This document shows, in pieces, positions 1 to 12,500 of a stretch of 64,000 nt of DNA. The stretch is from Nissolia schottii (lineage: Eukaryota > Streptophyta > Magnoliopsida > Fabales > Fabaceae), in contig QANU01072020.1 of assembly GCA_003254905.1 (NCBI GenBank), positions 53,283-117,282 on the forward strand, written 5' to 3'. The notes beneath the pieces are model-generated. The model saw only the letters and a list, made by a program, of their open reading frames with translations. It was not told the origin of the DNA and ran no database searches. Both the position numbers and the translations under genes were made by a program. How positions within the stretch are numbered: the first letter of the stretch is position 1; every line of letters starts with the position of its first letter.

Positions 1-1330
1 ATATTTTACCTAATAATTTCCCTTATTAATTCTCTAATCATGATTAGAAAATTAATTAAATATTTATGTTTACGGTTATTTCCCGATTGGTCCGGAAATC
101 GGCTTTAGGCTCTGAAAAATTTGCCGGTCACGAAACCTCAACTTTGACTGCTACTTTTATGGGTTAAAGGTGATTCTTATGAATTAAAGGTAATAATTTA
201 ATTTTCTTACCTCCCTAATTAACCTATAATTATTTATTACGCTAATTATCCGTACAGTGAAAAAGTGGGATGTTACAGTATGAGCTCTGCCATTAAGGAT
301 AAAGAAAACGGTCCTAGGGTGTACTATACATCGCGTGTGGACGACGGCCCTAGGATGTACACTACATCGCGTGTGGACGACGGTCCTAGGGTGTACCATA
401 CATCGTGTGTGGGTGACGGTCCTAGAATGTACAACGCATCGTGAGTGGACGCGGTCCTAGGATGCATATCACATCGCGTGTGGACGAAGGTCCTAGGATG
501 GATATTACATCGCGTGTGAACGGCGGTCTTAGGGTGTGCAAAGAGACAAGATAAATAAGCAAAGCAAGAAGGTACAATACACCGTGTATGGACTACGGAC
601 CTAGGGTGTACAAAAAAGTAAGACAAGTAAATAATATAAGAAAACTCGAGAATTTCCCCATGCATAAAATGTGTTGAATGTGACGTTATGTCCGAGTGTC
701 GTGGCACATCAAGTGACATAGTATCACGAGATGTCCCCTCTAGTACAAGTACGTAGTTAAGTGAAATAGTATCTCGATTCCCTGATGATTATGAATAGAA
801 AGCACGCGAGCTTTTACATAGGTAAAGCAAGAGTAGATTCCCCATTCACTTAGTAATTAGATAAAGCTGCTCAGGACTAGCATGGATAATAATAAGTAGG
901 GATTTTAGTATGTTATGACACCTAGAGACCCCCTGAGCGGCAGAATCATAATTGAGAAGAAAATGAATAGTGACGCCCCAAGGTTTTCCACTGAGGATGC
1001 AATGTTCTCATCCCCCACTCACTTATGATTCCAGGCGAGTACGACAAGTACGCCAGAGCGGAGGAGGCAACAGAGGACAACAGAAGAGCATTGGAGACAA
1101 GAGACTTCAGGGAGGCAGCAGGACTGCATTTCCGAACTACACGTCACGACATGTAGGCATTTTGTATTAGCTAAATGGATTCGTTTTGCCATTAGCTTTT
1201 GATTGCAGTACGTGTAATATTTAAGTATAAGCATATGTGCAAGTATTTCTGGACCAGTATGTATGAGTTATATTCATGAGTATGTTGTGAGTAATTATTT
1301 GGTATGCTATTAAACGCCTAAGTCTTGTAG
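1..1330. mobile_element. LTR-retrotransposon-like debris (possibly Ty3-gypsy)
   Basis: No host gene is visible. The stretch has a patchy, more GC-rich composition than its surroundings, holds a minisatellite (309-540), and around 268 carries GGGATGTTACA, which resembles the 3' end of many plant gypsy LTRs. The following bases only weakly resemble a methionine-tRNA primer-binding site. The short reading frames are compositional and none matches a retroelement protein that I recognise. Assignment to a family is inference. Confidence 0.3.
309..540. repeat. 36-bp minisatellite, about seven degenerate units
   Basis: Units begin at about 309, 345, 381, 417, 452, 488 and 524, each starting with a variant of CGGTCCTAGGGTGTAC and ending near ATCGCGTGTGGACGA. 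The period is 36 bp, with one 35-bp unit. An eighth, isolated copy lies near 595. As 36 is a multiple of three, the minus strand reads as an artificial 12-residue peptide repeat rich in HPR and HTRC; I do not consider it coding. Confidence 0.85.
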
Positions 1331-1833
1331 ACTCTATCGCTTGTTTATATATGTATATATTGTCTTCATTCACACACACGACTCATACTTTATGTTTTCA
1401 TTAAGAAAGGAAAAAGTTTTAAATTGGTCCATATTTTGAGTAAAGAGATATTTTCTAAAGTTAATATAGGACTATAAGTATTCCAACCAAGCAGATAACA
1501 ACCTGGTTAAGCACGGTTTACGACTTAAGCGTAAGCTAGCTAGCTAGGGTGTTTCAATCGTCATCCTCTGTCATTCTCTCATTCTCTCATCCTCATATCA
1601 TCGTTATTCATTCTTTGATTATCATCATCATCATCCTTTCTTTGATTATCCTCTCATTATCGTCATTCAATTTTCTATTATGTTTATCATTAACATCATC
1701 ATTTTCATATTTTTTTTCTTTGATTTTCATGGAGAGTTTTGTTCTTTGGCGTTTATGTGAAATTCTAGTGTACTGAAACTTTATACGTTCTAATGCTCAT
1801 TCATCACTAACAAGCATATGATAGAAAATTGAA

Positions 1834-2400
1834 TGTGCAAACTTTAAATGGGCATAAGTGCAAACATTAAATGGGCGTATGTGTAAACATTATCCACGGG
1901 TCACAAGTTTTGTCTTTGTTGAGGAAGAGAATGTGCATTTTGGCAGACAATTTTTTTACATATTGTCATAAATAAACATTAGATAGTGTGATATAAGCAT
2001 TATGTGTTTGTCACAAATGCATAAAAATGCAGAATTGTATTGTAGAAGTCTGCAAACTTTAAATGGACATAAGTGCAAACATTAAATGGGCGTATGTGCA
2101 AACATTATCCACAGTTCACAGGTTTTTGTCTTTGTTGAGGAAGAGGATGTGCATTTTGGCACATTCTCAACCTTTCAACAATTAATGCATAAATATTATA
2201 AATATTTTCACACAATTTTTTACATATTGTCATGAATAAACATTAGATGATGTGATATAAACATTATGTGTTTGTCACAAATGCATAAAAATGCAGAATT
2301 TAATGTATTGTAAAAGTGTGCAAACTTTAAATGGGCATAAGTACAAACATTAAATGGCGTATGTACAAACATTAAACACTTGTTTACAACATTGCTAATT
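1834..2400. repeat. Three-copy AT-rich tandem repeat, period about 216-268 bp
   Basis: The phrase GTGCAAACTTTAAATGG begins near 1834, 2050 and 2318. Each time it is followed by a CATAAGTGCAAACATTAAATGG-like motif, and between copies the same spacer recurs (a TTTTTTACATATTGTCAT block and a TTTGTCACAAATGCATAAAAATGC block). The second interval is about 50 bp longer because of an extra CAACCTTTCAACAATTAATG-type segment. Nothing coding is seen. Confidence 0.8.
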
Positions 2401-2539
2401 ATGCTTTGATGATTTGTTTCTTTTCCTTCCTCCTATCAATTATGATCTGGTTTTTGTTTTTTTCCCGAACTTTTCTCTTTCTTATTTAAAAGATGATGAT
2501 AACTTAATAAGCAGCAACATCCCTTCTTTTGATCTTGGT

Positions 2540-2960
2540 TTCTTTTTTCTTTCAATCACTCATCTCTCTAACAAATCGTAGATAGACGAAAGTGAAGAGA
2601 GATCGGCGAGATTTGATGAGAGTGAAGAGAGGTCGAAGAAAGGGACCGGAGTTTCCTGTGTTTTTGGATCAGAAGTGTTGAAATCCATGGTACCAAAGAG
2701 AGAAGAGAGAATTGAAACTGAATTTGCTCAAATGAAATTGAGAGAATGAAAAATGTTACAAACTACAAGTAGTGCAGACCTATATATAGGCTCCTGACAA
2801 CCACTAACCATTAGCTAAACCATTAGCTAATCTTAACTAACTATTACAATTATTAATCACAATTACAATTATCAACTATATCATCTATATATTCTAATAC
2901 CCCCCCGCAAGCTGGACAATGTGCACTAACATTTCGAGCTTGGAAACAACGATACAAAGA
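2540..2960 (-). mobile_element. Ty1-copia-like retrotransposon fragment (RNase H end, PPT, LTR)
   Basis: Read on the minus strand, a short frame ending SKLEMLVHIVQLAGG resembles the C terminus of copia RNase H. It is followed immediately by a G-run that would serve as polypurine tract (2901-2907 on + reads CCCCCCC). Then comes an LTR-like AT-rich stretch with a TATATATA box, ending near 2690. Beyond it a frame beginning MDFNTSDPK runs on the minus strand toward 2580 and could be a gag start. The unit is truncated and inactive. The alternative is a non-autonomous element of the same family. Confidence 0.45.
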
Positions 2961-4571
2961 AAAATCAAAGAGCAACACAATGCTAAATGATTGAAAACCA
3001 ACAGCAACCACCGAAGTTCCTAGTTCCTGGAAGTCTTCGACTTTCACTGAAGCCCCTTCGACTTTCCTCCAACGTGAAGTCTTCGACTTTCACTGAAGCC
3101 CCTTCGACCTTCCTCCAACGTCTCAACGGCACCGGCTGCAAATGGTCCCAACACGGGAACTGCTTAACCACCCACTCGGCAGAAGCAAACAAAACTCAAT
3201 TATCAAGAGCAGAAGCTGAATTTCAACGCTTAACCACCCAAGATAAGAGCAAATACTTAGCCATTCAGCTAACAGAATATGAATCAAACCCAGCAAGTAC
3301 TCATGCACCTATAACAACTTATGCTACTTCAACTGAAATCATTGAACTTCCACTAACAAGTCTTCTTTACATCCAACTGATTTTGTGCATCAACCACCGA
3401 AGGAGAAATAAACTCACATCTGAACACTCTTCACTCAGTTTATACAACCAAGGTCAGAGTCTCAAACCAGATACAAGTGCAGATCAAACTTTTACATCAC
3501 AACAACATTCAACAGAAGGCATTGCCATAAACTATAACGGGGAAATCTTGATTCAAGAATGGCAAGATGATGAAAGGTATGCAGAATTTTAGAAATCTTG
3601 ATCAGTATGCAGAATTTCAGAGAAACAACGAACCATAGATGAATATTTGAACAGAAGCTAGTAACCAAACCAACAGTAACAAATCAATAGTATATCTCAG
3701 CAGAATCTGAACCAAACTATGTCCACACAAAGGAAATGTTACCACCATCTATTGAGACAATTTGACAAACATCCTGTGCGCATTCTCAACAAGAATCCAA
3801 AAATAGAGCATGGAATAAACTCCACATAGCCATTTGTTTTCTTGTAATCACCATTCCAATAACCAAAGTTGCACAGCAAATGCAGGTAAAAAATGGCAAA
3901 CACTATACCCTTGTATGAGAGATCAAAGAGAGATGCGCGTGTGTTGGACGCGCAAGTGAACGAGAGTGGGAGAGAGAAATTAGCAGGAGGTTATATTAAT
4001 TGTGGGCACATCATATATTAATGTGTGTGTATGTATAGTATATGGATTTAAGGTGTACAGGTAGCAGAACTGAATATAAAAAGTTAAAAAGCAAAATGCT
4101 AAGCAAATAGAAGTTGTCCAACGTGAGTCATGCATTGTATCTGTCGAGTTGTGTATATTTTTCTGAATAATTTCATATTTTTTTAGTAAGCCTTCATGTG
4201 CAAAAATCTTTTAGACTTAAAGTGTGATTTATAAGACTTTACTGAAATTCAACTAATTTATTTAGAATTGTGGAAAGCGCCATGAATTAAACACTAGTTA
4301 CAAAAGTTTTGATGATTGATACCATATCACGATTTTTATTTATTTTTTAAAGTTGTTGGATAATAACAACTCAAAAAAAATTATATTTTAACACAAATAT
4401 TCGAAAATATTATCATATTTAGGAAAATAAATAAATTGCACGATCATCGCTTTCAAGTTAAAAAATATTAACTCACACTCACTTCTTCGAATGTCTTGTA
4501 TTTAATAAGATATAATTAAATGGCGGTGTAAAATTATTTTGTTCTAATAATATATCAACATTAATATCTAT
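2961..4571. other. Intergenic, no gene recognised
   Basis: Apart from the 46-bp duplication, this stretch contains an open frame of 201 codons on + (2987-3592) without recognisable motif, followed by AT-rich sequence. It adjoins the copia-like fragment and may be the rest of that element. Confidence 0.5.
3030..3121. repeat. Perfect-type tandem duplication of 46 bp
   Basis: The segment starting GAAGTCTTCGACTTTCACTG at 3030 repeats at 3076, with a single C/T difference near its end. The copies abut. They lie within the open frame 2987-3592 on +, which has low-complexity composition and no recognisable domain, so I treat that frame as non-coding retroelement-associated sequence. Confidence 0.85.
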
Positions 4572-4580
4572 TTATATATA

Positions 4581-5806
4581 GGGTTAATTATGTTTTTGGT
4601 CCCTGTAAAATTTGAAAGCTTGGTTTTAGTCTCTGCATAAAAGTTTTAGTCCCTGCAAAATTGTAAAATTAGGTTTTAGTCCCTGGAGTGGGGTGATGGT
4701 TGATTGTGCTGACGTGGCACTGACGCGACGCGCCACGTGGGATGCCACTTGTTATAACCCAAAACCCAACCCAGACTCATGACCCAAACCCAATTCTGAC
4801 CCGACCCGTTTGAAAAAAAAAAAGAGAAACTCGTACCCCAGCCCCGATTTACCCCCCTGTGTCTCCTAACCATTGACCCACCCCCACCCATCCCTCTCAC
4901 CCGGACCCATCCCCGCCGTTACCCCTCCGCCAGTGCACCCTATCCCCCGCCGCTCCTCTCCGCAGCCAGCATTGACAGCCCGCCACCTTCGTCGAGCCCG
5001 AGCGCGTTGGTCCCTGCAAGGCTAGCTTCGTCAAGGCAGGTCGAGCCCGAGAGCACTTGCAACCTCGGTCTCCCACGCCGTGACCCACTTCGTCGTTACC
5101 CACCCCCACCCACGCCGTCGTGACCAACTTCGTCATTATTGACTTTGAATCTTGACATCTATTGACTTTGAATCACGGCGGGGGTTGGTCACGACGTGGG
5201 TGGGGGTGGGTAACGGCGAAGTGGGTCACGGCGACGTGGGTGGGGGTGGGTAACGGCGAAGTGGGTCACGACGTGGATGGGGGTGGGTCACGGCTTGGGT
5301 GACACGGCGTGGGAGACCGGGGTTGCAGGTGCGCTCGGGCTCGACCTGCCTCGACGAAGCTAGCCTTGCAGGGACCAACGCGCTCGGGCTCGACGAAGGT
5401 GGCAGGCTGTCTTTGCGGGCTGCGGAGAGGAGCGGCGGGGGATGGGGCGCGCCGGCGGAGGGGTAACGGCAGGGATGGGTCCGGGTGAGAGGGATGGGTG
5501 GGGGCGGGGGTGGGTCAATGGTTAGGAGACACAGTGGGGGTAAATCAGGGCTGGGGTACGAGTTTCTCTTTTCTTTTTCTTTTTTTAAACGGGTCGGGTC
5601 AGAATTAGGTTCGGGTCATGGGTCTGGGTTGGGTTTTTGGTTATGCCACGTGGCATCCCAAGTGGCGCGCCACGTCAGCACAGTCAACCCTCACCCCACC
5701 CCAGGGACTAAAACCTAATTTTATAATTTTGCAGGGACTAAAACTTTTATGCAGGGACTAAAACCAAACTTTCAAATTTTACAGGGACCAAAAACATAAT
5801 TAACCC
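4581..5806. mobile_element. 1.23-kb fold-back Mutator-like MITE with 9-bp target duplication
   Basis: The ends are GGGTTAATTATG... and ...CATAATTAACCC. The 9 bp TTATATATA flanks both sides exactly (4572-4580 and 5807-5815), the size typical of Mutator-like insertion. The two arms, about 0.55-0.6 kb each, are near-perfect inverted repeats meeting around 5150-5165, so almost the whole element is one hairpin. The interior is strikingly GC-rich and the right arm is about 60-70 bp longer because of an internal GTGGGTGGGGGTGGG-type duplication. No transposase is encoded, so it is non-autonomous. Confidence 0.9.
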
Positions 5807-5815
5807 TTATATATA

Positions 5816-7589
5816 TATAGTAATATTTTCAGCTGATTTTATTTCTTCAAAACGGTAAAAGTGGAAGTAATTGTGAGATCATAATATAGAAAAATAATGT
5901 GACTCTTCACTTACTCCATAAGATGCTTAGCTTTTAGACATGACCAAAGGCCATAAAATAAAAATTTTATAGCAAAATGAAAAAAAGTATGAATTTCTCT
6001 TCTTTCTTTACACAGACTAATAAAATTAATACACACACACATATTATTTTTTAAAATTTGTGATATACTGATCATATCAAAGAATGAAAATATATATACA
6101 TATATATTGTGAATATATTTTATACTAAATTTGGACTATTGATTAATTCATTTATTAGATTTAAATTTAAGGATTTTTTAATTGTTAAAATAATATTAAA
6201 ATCCAGAACTAGAAAATGAAAAAAAATATATTATGACATTGCATACCATTCAATGAATAAATTAAACAGTTCAGATTAATATACGAATCAATAATACATT
6301 ATCATGAGTTATTACTTCTAATAAAATATTAAATCCTTACCAGAAGTATTATTATGCCATGGATTAAAATTTTATTGAATTATTAAGAATATTTTAAAAT
6401 TCAGGAAGTACATAAGGTATTAGTTTAAATAAAAAGATTTATAATTTACTCTTGATTAATTAATGTACAATATTTTTTTTTATTAATATACAATATTTTA
6501 TTAACATTACTTTGGCCTCGACTAACCTGAATGGACTCAAACCCTTTAAAAAACATGTATTTTTGTCAAGATGTACTAGAATTTTTCCCCTGTTTTTGGT
6601 GGGTATACTTCACTCAAACCTGTTAAAAATTGGCTTGGGCTGGACATGATTGTAGGGCGTTATTGGGTTAATTTTGAGCACCCATATTACCCCTGCAAGG
6701 CAACCCCTAATCTGCCGATAAAATCAAATTAGTATAAAAGGTAAAAAAAAAAAATACTATTTACGCCACTCAAAAAGTGTACACACCTTATTGCTTTTCT
6801 CGCAACATATAATGAGGTTCAGTTATGAGTTTGACATAATAGACTCATGATGTGTTGTGAGATGAATAACATGTCTAAACATTTTGAATGATCCAAATAA
6901 CACTAATCATAAAAGTAAAGAGTGGGATGGAAATTTTATGAAAAATTCGTTACTATTTTTGAAATGAGGAAAAAAAAAATTGTTGTTCTCTATGATTCAA
7001 TGCATCACTGTCGTTTTAAGAATGTTTCAAAATTTATAAATCAGTCTTATTAGTAAAACTAGTAAATAACAAATTTTTAAAAATTAATACCTTCAATCCT
7101 TGTATTGTACCCTGCTTTTGTTTTGGCTCCAGATTCAAAGTGATGAGACTTGCTTGGTCTGGGAGGAGAGAAATTGTTTGTCCATTAAGTTTCATAAGAC
7201 ACTCTTCCTTCATGAAGATATAAGTAGTTCTCAATTCAATTGAAGGGGTAGACGAAAGATATTAGTTCTCCCTTTTCCATACGATCATATTATATTTTGA
7301 ACCAACTTTAAATTTACGGATCTATCATATTATAATTGGTTTCACAGACAATCTAATTATATTAAATATATATATATATATATATATAATAATTAAACTA
7401 TCATAATTAATAACATGAAAATGAGGAATTAATTATCCCCAAATTGATAAAATTAACGCAACAAAAGTGCAGCCGCTAGCTAGAGTGGGTACCACTTAGA
7501 CATGAAGCCCCCTAATTGATTTAGCCTTAATATTAATTATAATTAGAGTCTTTAATTACTCTTAATATATATAATAGTAGTAGAGTGGT
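5816..7589. other. AT-rich intergenic DNA downstream of LFY
   Basis: No gene or clear repeat apart from a short AT microsatellite near 7365-7389. The last few hundred bases should include the 3' UTR of the minus-strand LFY gene. Confidence 0.5.
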
Positions 7590-9042
7590 CTAGAAAGGTG
7601 GAAGGTGGGGGGTGGGGAGAGAAAGAGCAGAGACAGAAGTTGGGGCGGCGGCGGCGGCGTGACAGAGCTGACGGAGCTTGGTGGGAACGTACCAAATGGA
7701 GAGGCGAGGGTGTGCATTGAAGATGGCGTCGATGTCCCATCCTTGGAGAGCTGCAGTGGCAACAAGTGGCTTGTAACAAGCTTGTCTCCAAGCTCCGACG
7801 TTCTCGCCTCTCTCCTTCATGCTCCTCCTCAGCTCGTTGGACACTTGCTCGTCGAGGCAGTGCAGGGCGTAGCAGTGGACGTAGTGCCGCATCTTGGGCT
7901 TGTTTATGTAGCTCGCCCCTGCCTTCTTCGCGTACCTAAACACCTCGTTTGTCACCTGCACGCACGTGCAATTTAATTAGTCGTCAACTATATATCATAA
8001 TTGAGAAAAATATACTTTTGTATGTGTTCTAATTGCATTGATGGGTTCCTACCTTGGTGGGGCATTTATCCCCGCGGTCCCTGGCCATGTTCTGGACCTG
8101 GATCAAGAAGTCACGGCACTGGTCGTAAAGGTGGAATAGATAGTCCAGCCCGTTCTTCTTCCCGCGTGCCACCTCCCCTGGCTCCGTCACTATGAACGGG
8201 TGCTCCCTCTGCCTCTCCCCCCCGCCGTTGTTTTCATCAATGTTCCCTTCATCTTCATCGTCTAATTCCTCCTCCCCTTCTACTTCATGATCTTCATCAT
8301 GATGTTCATGTTGATGTTGACGACTCATCTTCATTCTGGTTCTCCTCCTACTCTGCAGCTGCTTCCTCCTCTCCCCCACACCACCCACTTCCCACGTGCT
8401 CCCCACCGTCTCTTTTCCTACTTGCTGCACTACCCCCTCCTCCGACAACCCTATATATATGTGTGTGTGTGTGTCAATTAATTAATACGCCTAGCTAGTT
8501 AACAACATCTGTATATACCTCCTTTTCATCGTCATTTATATCTATACATATATACATATATATATATATACGTGCATACATGATACATGTACGTACGTAC
8601 TGTCATCTTCGTATCGTATTAAATGCTCTCTCTCTCTCTCTCTCTCTCTCAACAATAAAATAGCAGGTTACTCAGCTAAACAGTTACTCGCTCACTAAAG
8701 CAACAGTAGTCTAATATAACAGTGCATGGCAACTACTAGCTGCTAGTTAAACTCTCTTTCATACTTTTTTATTTAGTTCTTCTTCTATAGATCATCATAT
8801 ATATATATGCTTAAGCCTGAAATAGGATAAAGAGCTAGGTGCTTAACACATACATGTAGACGACTATGTCTCGTTATAATTTTTGAAAGGGAAAACCTAA
8901 GAGATGAATGATACAAGTGTAAATCTAACTTAGCAAGATGTTTTTGTTTTCATCTTCGAGCATGCATACATAAGGATTCCTTATGTGCTTTATACAAATT
9001 AAATTTATGCTGAAATTAATCAGTTACAAAAGAGGCATTAGA

Positions 9043-9096
<54 letters not shown>

Positions 9097-9555
9097 ACCT
9101 TCTTGAGAGAGAGCATCAAGTGCGTTGGTGGCGGCGAGAATGTTGCGGTGAGTCCTCGTCATCACGTCTTGCTCGTCTATGCGCCTCCTCTCGGCTCTGA
9201 CGGCGGCTTTGATGCCGTAGCGCTCCCCGACGAGGAGATCCCAGTGGAAGATGTGGGACAGGCTGTTCATCATCTCGTCCAGCTCCTCCTCCTTCATGTC
9301 CACCAGCGTGCTCGCCGTGAACCCTAGCTCCGCCACCTTCGCCGCCGTGTAGTACCTCACTCCGTACGCCTGGAACAGCTCCTCCAGACCTCCGAGCAGC
9401 TCCCTCGGCGCTCTGGAAGGGTGCACAGGCGCGGGAGCGGGCGGGGCCACCGCGTACTCGAGGAGCGGGGGGTTACGGGGGCCTGGAGGGGTAGGAAGGC
9501 TTCGTGGGTCCCACTTGAATAGGACGGAGGTGAATGCGTCTGCTGCAGGATCCAT
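7590..9555 (-). CDS. LFY: LEAFY/FLORICAULA floral meristem identity transcription factor
   Basis: Nuclear DNA-binding factor that switches on floral homeotic genes; in several legumes the orthologue also shapes compound leaves. Exons on the minus strand are 9099-9555, 8053-8450 and 7590-7955, giving 406 residues, the usual length. The protein starts [18 protein letters not shown]. The N-terminal SAM-like oligomerisation domain (about residues 50-115) has [19 protein letters not shown] and DEMMNSL. A basic stretch (RRRTRMK) and a long acidic stretch follow in exon 2. The C-terminal DNA-binding domain runs from about [10 protein letters not shown] to KLRQLCH with the invariant [21 protein letters not shown] region. 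Oddities: the usual AERN after QLCH is replaced by five alanines, and the normally basic residue before QGWDID is Leu355. Intron 1 (8451-9098) has three microsatellites; intron 2 is only 97 bp. Confidence 0.97.
9053..9092. repeat. (AT)20 microsatellite at the LFY intron 1 donor
   Basis: A pure 40-bp AT tract begins only a few bases inside LFY intron 1. On the minus strand the exon end is followed by GTGCGC and then the AT repeat. Further microsatellites in the same intron are CT (about 8626-8651) and GT (about 8459-8473). Confidence 0.95.
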
Positions 9556-12500
9556 GTGGGAAGCGAGGGAGAATGACTGACTTGAATAGGAGCAATAATG
9601 TCTTGAGGTGAGGGCACTATTTGACTGCTGATCATATACAAGTCGCAAGAGAGATACAAGACATGCTTGCTTTACTTGTGATTTCAACACAAACTTTTCA
9701 TTCAAATATCTTATTTTCTTTTTTCTCACCAACTTTATAGGATTCGTATGATGTGAGTGAGTGAAAAGAAAAATTGTACATAATACAAATAATATTATTC
9801 TTTTTTGTTAGACATATATTTAACATATTATTTTTTATCACACTTAAGTAAAAGTGTTTCACTTGATGGAACACACAATAAAAATGATAAGATTTACTTT
9901 TATTATAAATGTGTCAAAAACTATTAAATTTGAGGAATTCTTTTATTGGCATGTATTTTAAGGATTTTTACTTACCCATAAACACACTAAATGGCACCAT
10001 CCACAAACCATGTGAGAATATTTTTAATAATGTTTATAGAACTCATATTTTCTTATTTGTGTGAATAAGTAAAAAATCATTAAACATGTATATATATAAG
10101 AATTACTCATTAAATTTTGGGTGATTTCAATTTAGAAATAACAAATGTATTCATTTACTAGAAAGATCGAGATCACATTGACTTGCTCTCCATTCACAAA
10201 TTTATCTATTAGCCTTGTTAGCGTCCCATTTATTAGGAGACGAAATATAAGTGGACAATGTATCTCACGTTAAATGACTCCATAGTGTATAACACGTTTC
10301 AATTAGGAATAAAGAATTAAAAAGGTTGGTTAATGGTGCTGAAAAAAAGTGTGTGAATACATCTCAAGGGAGTGTGCTTCATTTTATGATTAGCGACACC
10401 GTTGCAGATGTGGCTAATTATCTGACTCTTTGGTGGGTGTGTTTTCCTAGACTTGTTTACTTGCCAGGTTATGCTGGACTGGGGTTAATTAGTTTGTTCA
10501 AATTTTCAATAACGATAACTACAAGTCTTTACCACATTTGATTTTTCCCCCAACGCAACTAAACATTGGTCGCAAACAAACTGAACCAGCTAGCTGTGTA
10601 CTTGCTAATTAACAGCCAGATGTTGACACCAGCACGTGTAATTCGAAAGAATTTTTAATCATTTATGTAATATAAGAAAGTAACACACAAATACTTACCT
10701 TGGATAGAATTTTATTTAAAGTATTAACTTTATTAAAATTTAATTTAATAATAAATATACATGTCAACTCATTTGAAAGATATTTTTACATATTATTTGT
10801 AAAACCTCAAAATTGGTCTTTAGAAAGAATTTTGGCACATCAAATTAAGGAAAGATCATCTCATTTAAATTTGTTATAATGTGTAATCAAATATAATCTT
10901 TTATTATTATTTTTTTATATTATATAAAAAATCTATTTCATCAATTAATAGTAAAAAATCACATTTAACAAAAACATAATAAGATATTCAATTAAAATGA
11001 TTTATTTTTCATCAAATTAGTGTTTAAAAATTTTATGACATTAACTTTTTCATTCCAAAACCTAATTTTCATTTCACGTATTAAGCCTCTTGAAGAAAAC
11101 AATAATTGATGTTTGATATGTTACATTACTATTACAATGCGACGATGCAATTCAATTCCTATAAAACAGTGGCAACCCCAATAAAATTAAAATCCGTACG
11201 TTTGCAGTGAAAAAAGACAAGGAGCCCTACAGACTATGAAGGGGGGAATAGCTAGCCCTAGGTTGCAGTGCATCCATGAAGCGTTCATTGCTTATACGGT
11301 GTTACAAAATCAGAGAAAATCTCACTGAGCTTCTTTCCTTTTTTACAAAGCAGAGAAAACAGAGCCATTAAGAAAACTGACAGCAAAAGAGGGTAAACGT
11401 AGGAAAGTCAGTACGCAATGATAGCTCTTGAAGGAGAGAAGAGTATTGAAATCTCAGGTATTATTACTTACTTTAAAATTACAATACAAACCTTTCTTTT
11501 ATATTAAATCATTAAATTTATTAACATCATCAAAACCATTTTCAAATTATAAAATACATTAAATATCATTTTAAAATCGTTAACGGTCAATTAAACTATT
11601 CTTTAAAATTAACTACTTTAACCATCACAAAAAAAAATTAATTGATTTTTAATAACTTTAAGAATAAATTTAGTTATTTATCACTTTCTTTCTCAAAATT
11701 ACCTTTAATTTAACCGCCTAGGTGAGATGAGACAGTAATAACCCTCTCTTCTTTAAAATCAAATATCAAGGGTTTAACTTTTAACTTACATAAGAAATAA
11801 TTTTAAAATTCATAACATCTATCTTCTTAAATGAATGAATTTATGTATGCAAAGAGATTAATCACTTTTCAAAGACATTAAACACCTTTGGAAAAAAAAT
11901 TTGTTTTAGAGACCAGTTACTAGTCCTAATTTGGTGCAGAAATGAAACTAGTAATAATGAATAAAAATATGTAGCATGAGAATAACAGAGTGATCTCCAA
12001 TGTTAGTTTAGGAGAACGAGTTTTCTCATGTGAACATGAATTATATTTAGTTATACCAAAACATAAATTTTAAATTAAAATTTCCTTAAAATTAATAAGA
12101 CACAATTAGATTTTTATATTTTTATTTTTCATCATATATGACAAATTGTGACCAACTTTTACATGAAAATATCCATTATCTTACTTGAGAAGGAATGCAG
12201 TGCAAAATAAGTACAGTACAGGGTCTCTGTGAAAAAGCCTGTTTCTTTATGTACATACTTTTAACGAAGACCACTCCTCCCTCCCAAAATGCAACCCCAA
12301 TTCCACAACACATCAATCAAATTTCAGTCTCTGTTCTAATCCATGCCCATGTTTTCTAGCCGGGGCAAAGTGTTGTCGGTGATGTTATTCTGCCTCTCTT
12401 CCAAGTCCAACTAGATATTACAGTAAGCAAAGTACTGGAAATTAGGAGTTAAACTTTGATCCAAGATGGATAATGAAATGTAAGCCAAATTAGTGAAATT

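Noticed and set aside
184-719. Minus-strand frames rich in HPRTVVHTRC repeats
   Set aside because: They are translations of the 36-bp minisatellite and have no start context or homology.
2987-3592. 201-codon frame on + as a host gene
   Set aside because: It includes a tandem 46-bp duplication, adjoins a retroelement fragment and has no domain.
4676-5718. Gly- and Arg-rich frames inside the fold-back element
   Set aside because: They arise from GC-rich inverted-repeat sequence; the same peptides appear on both strands from the two arms.
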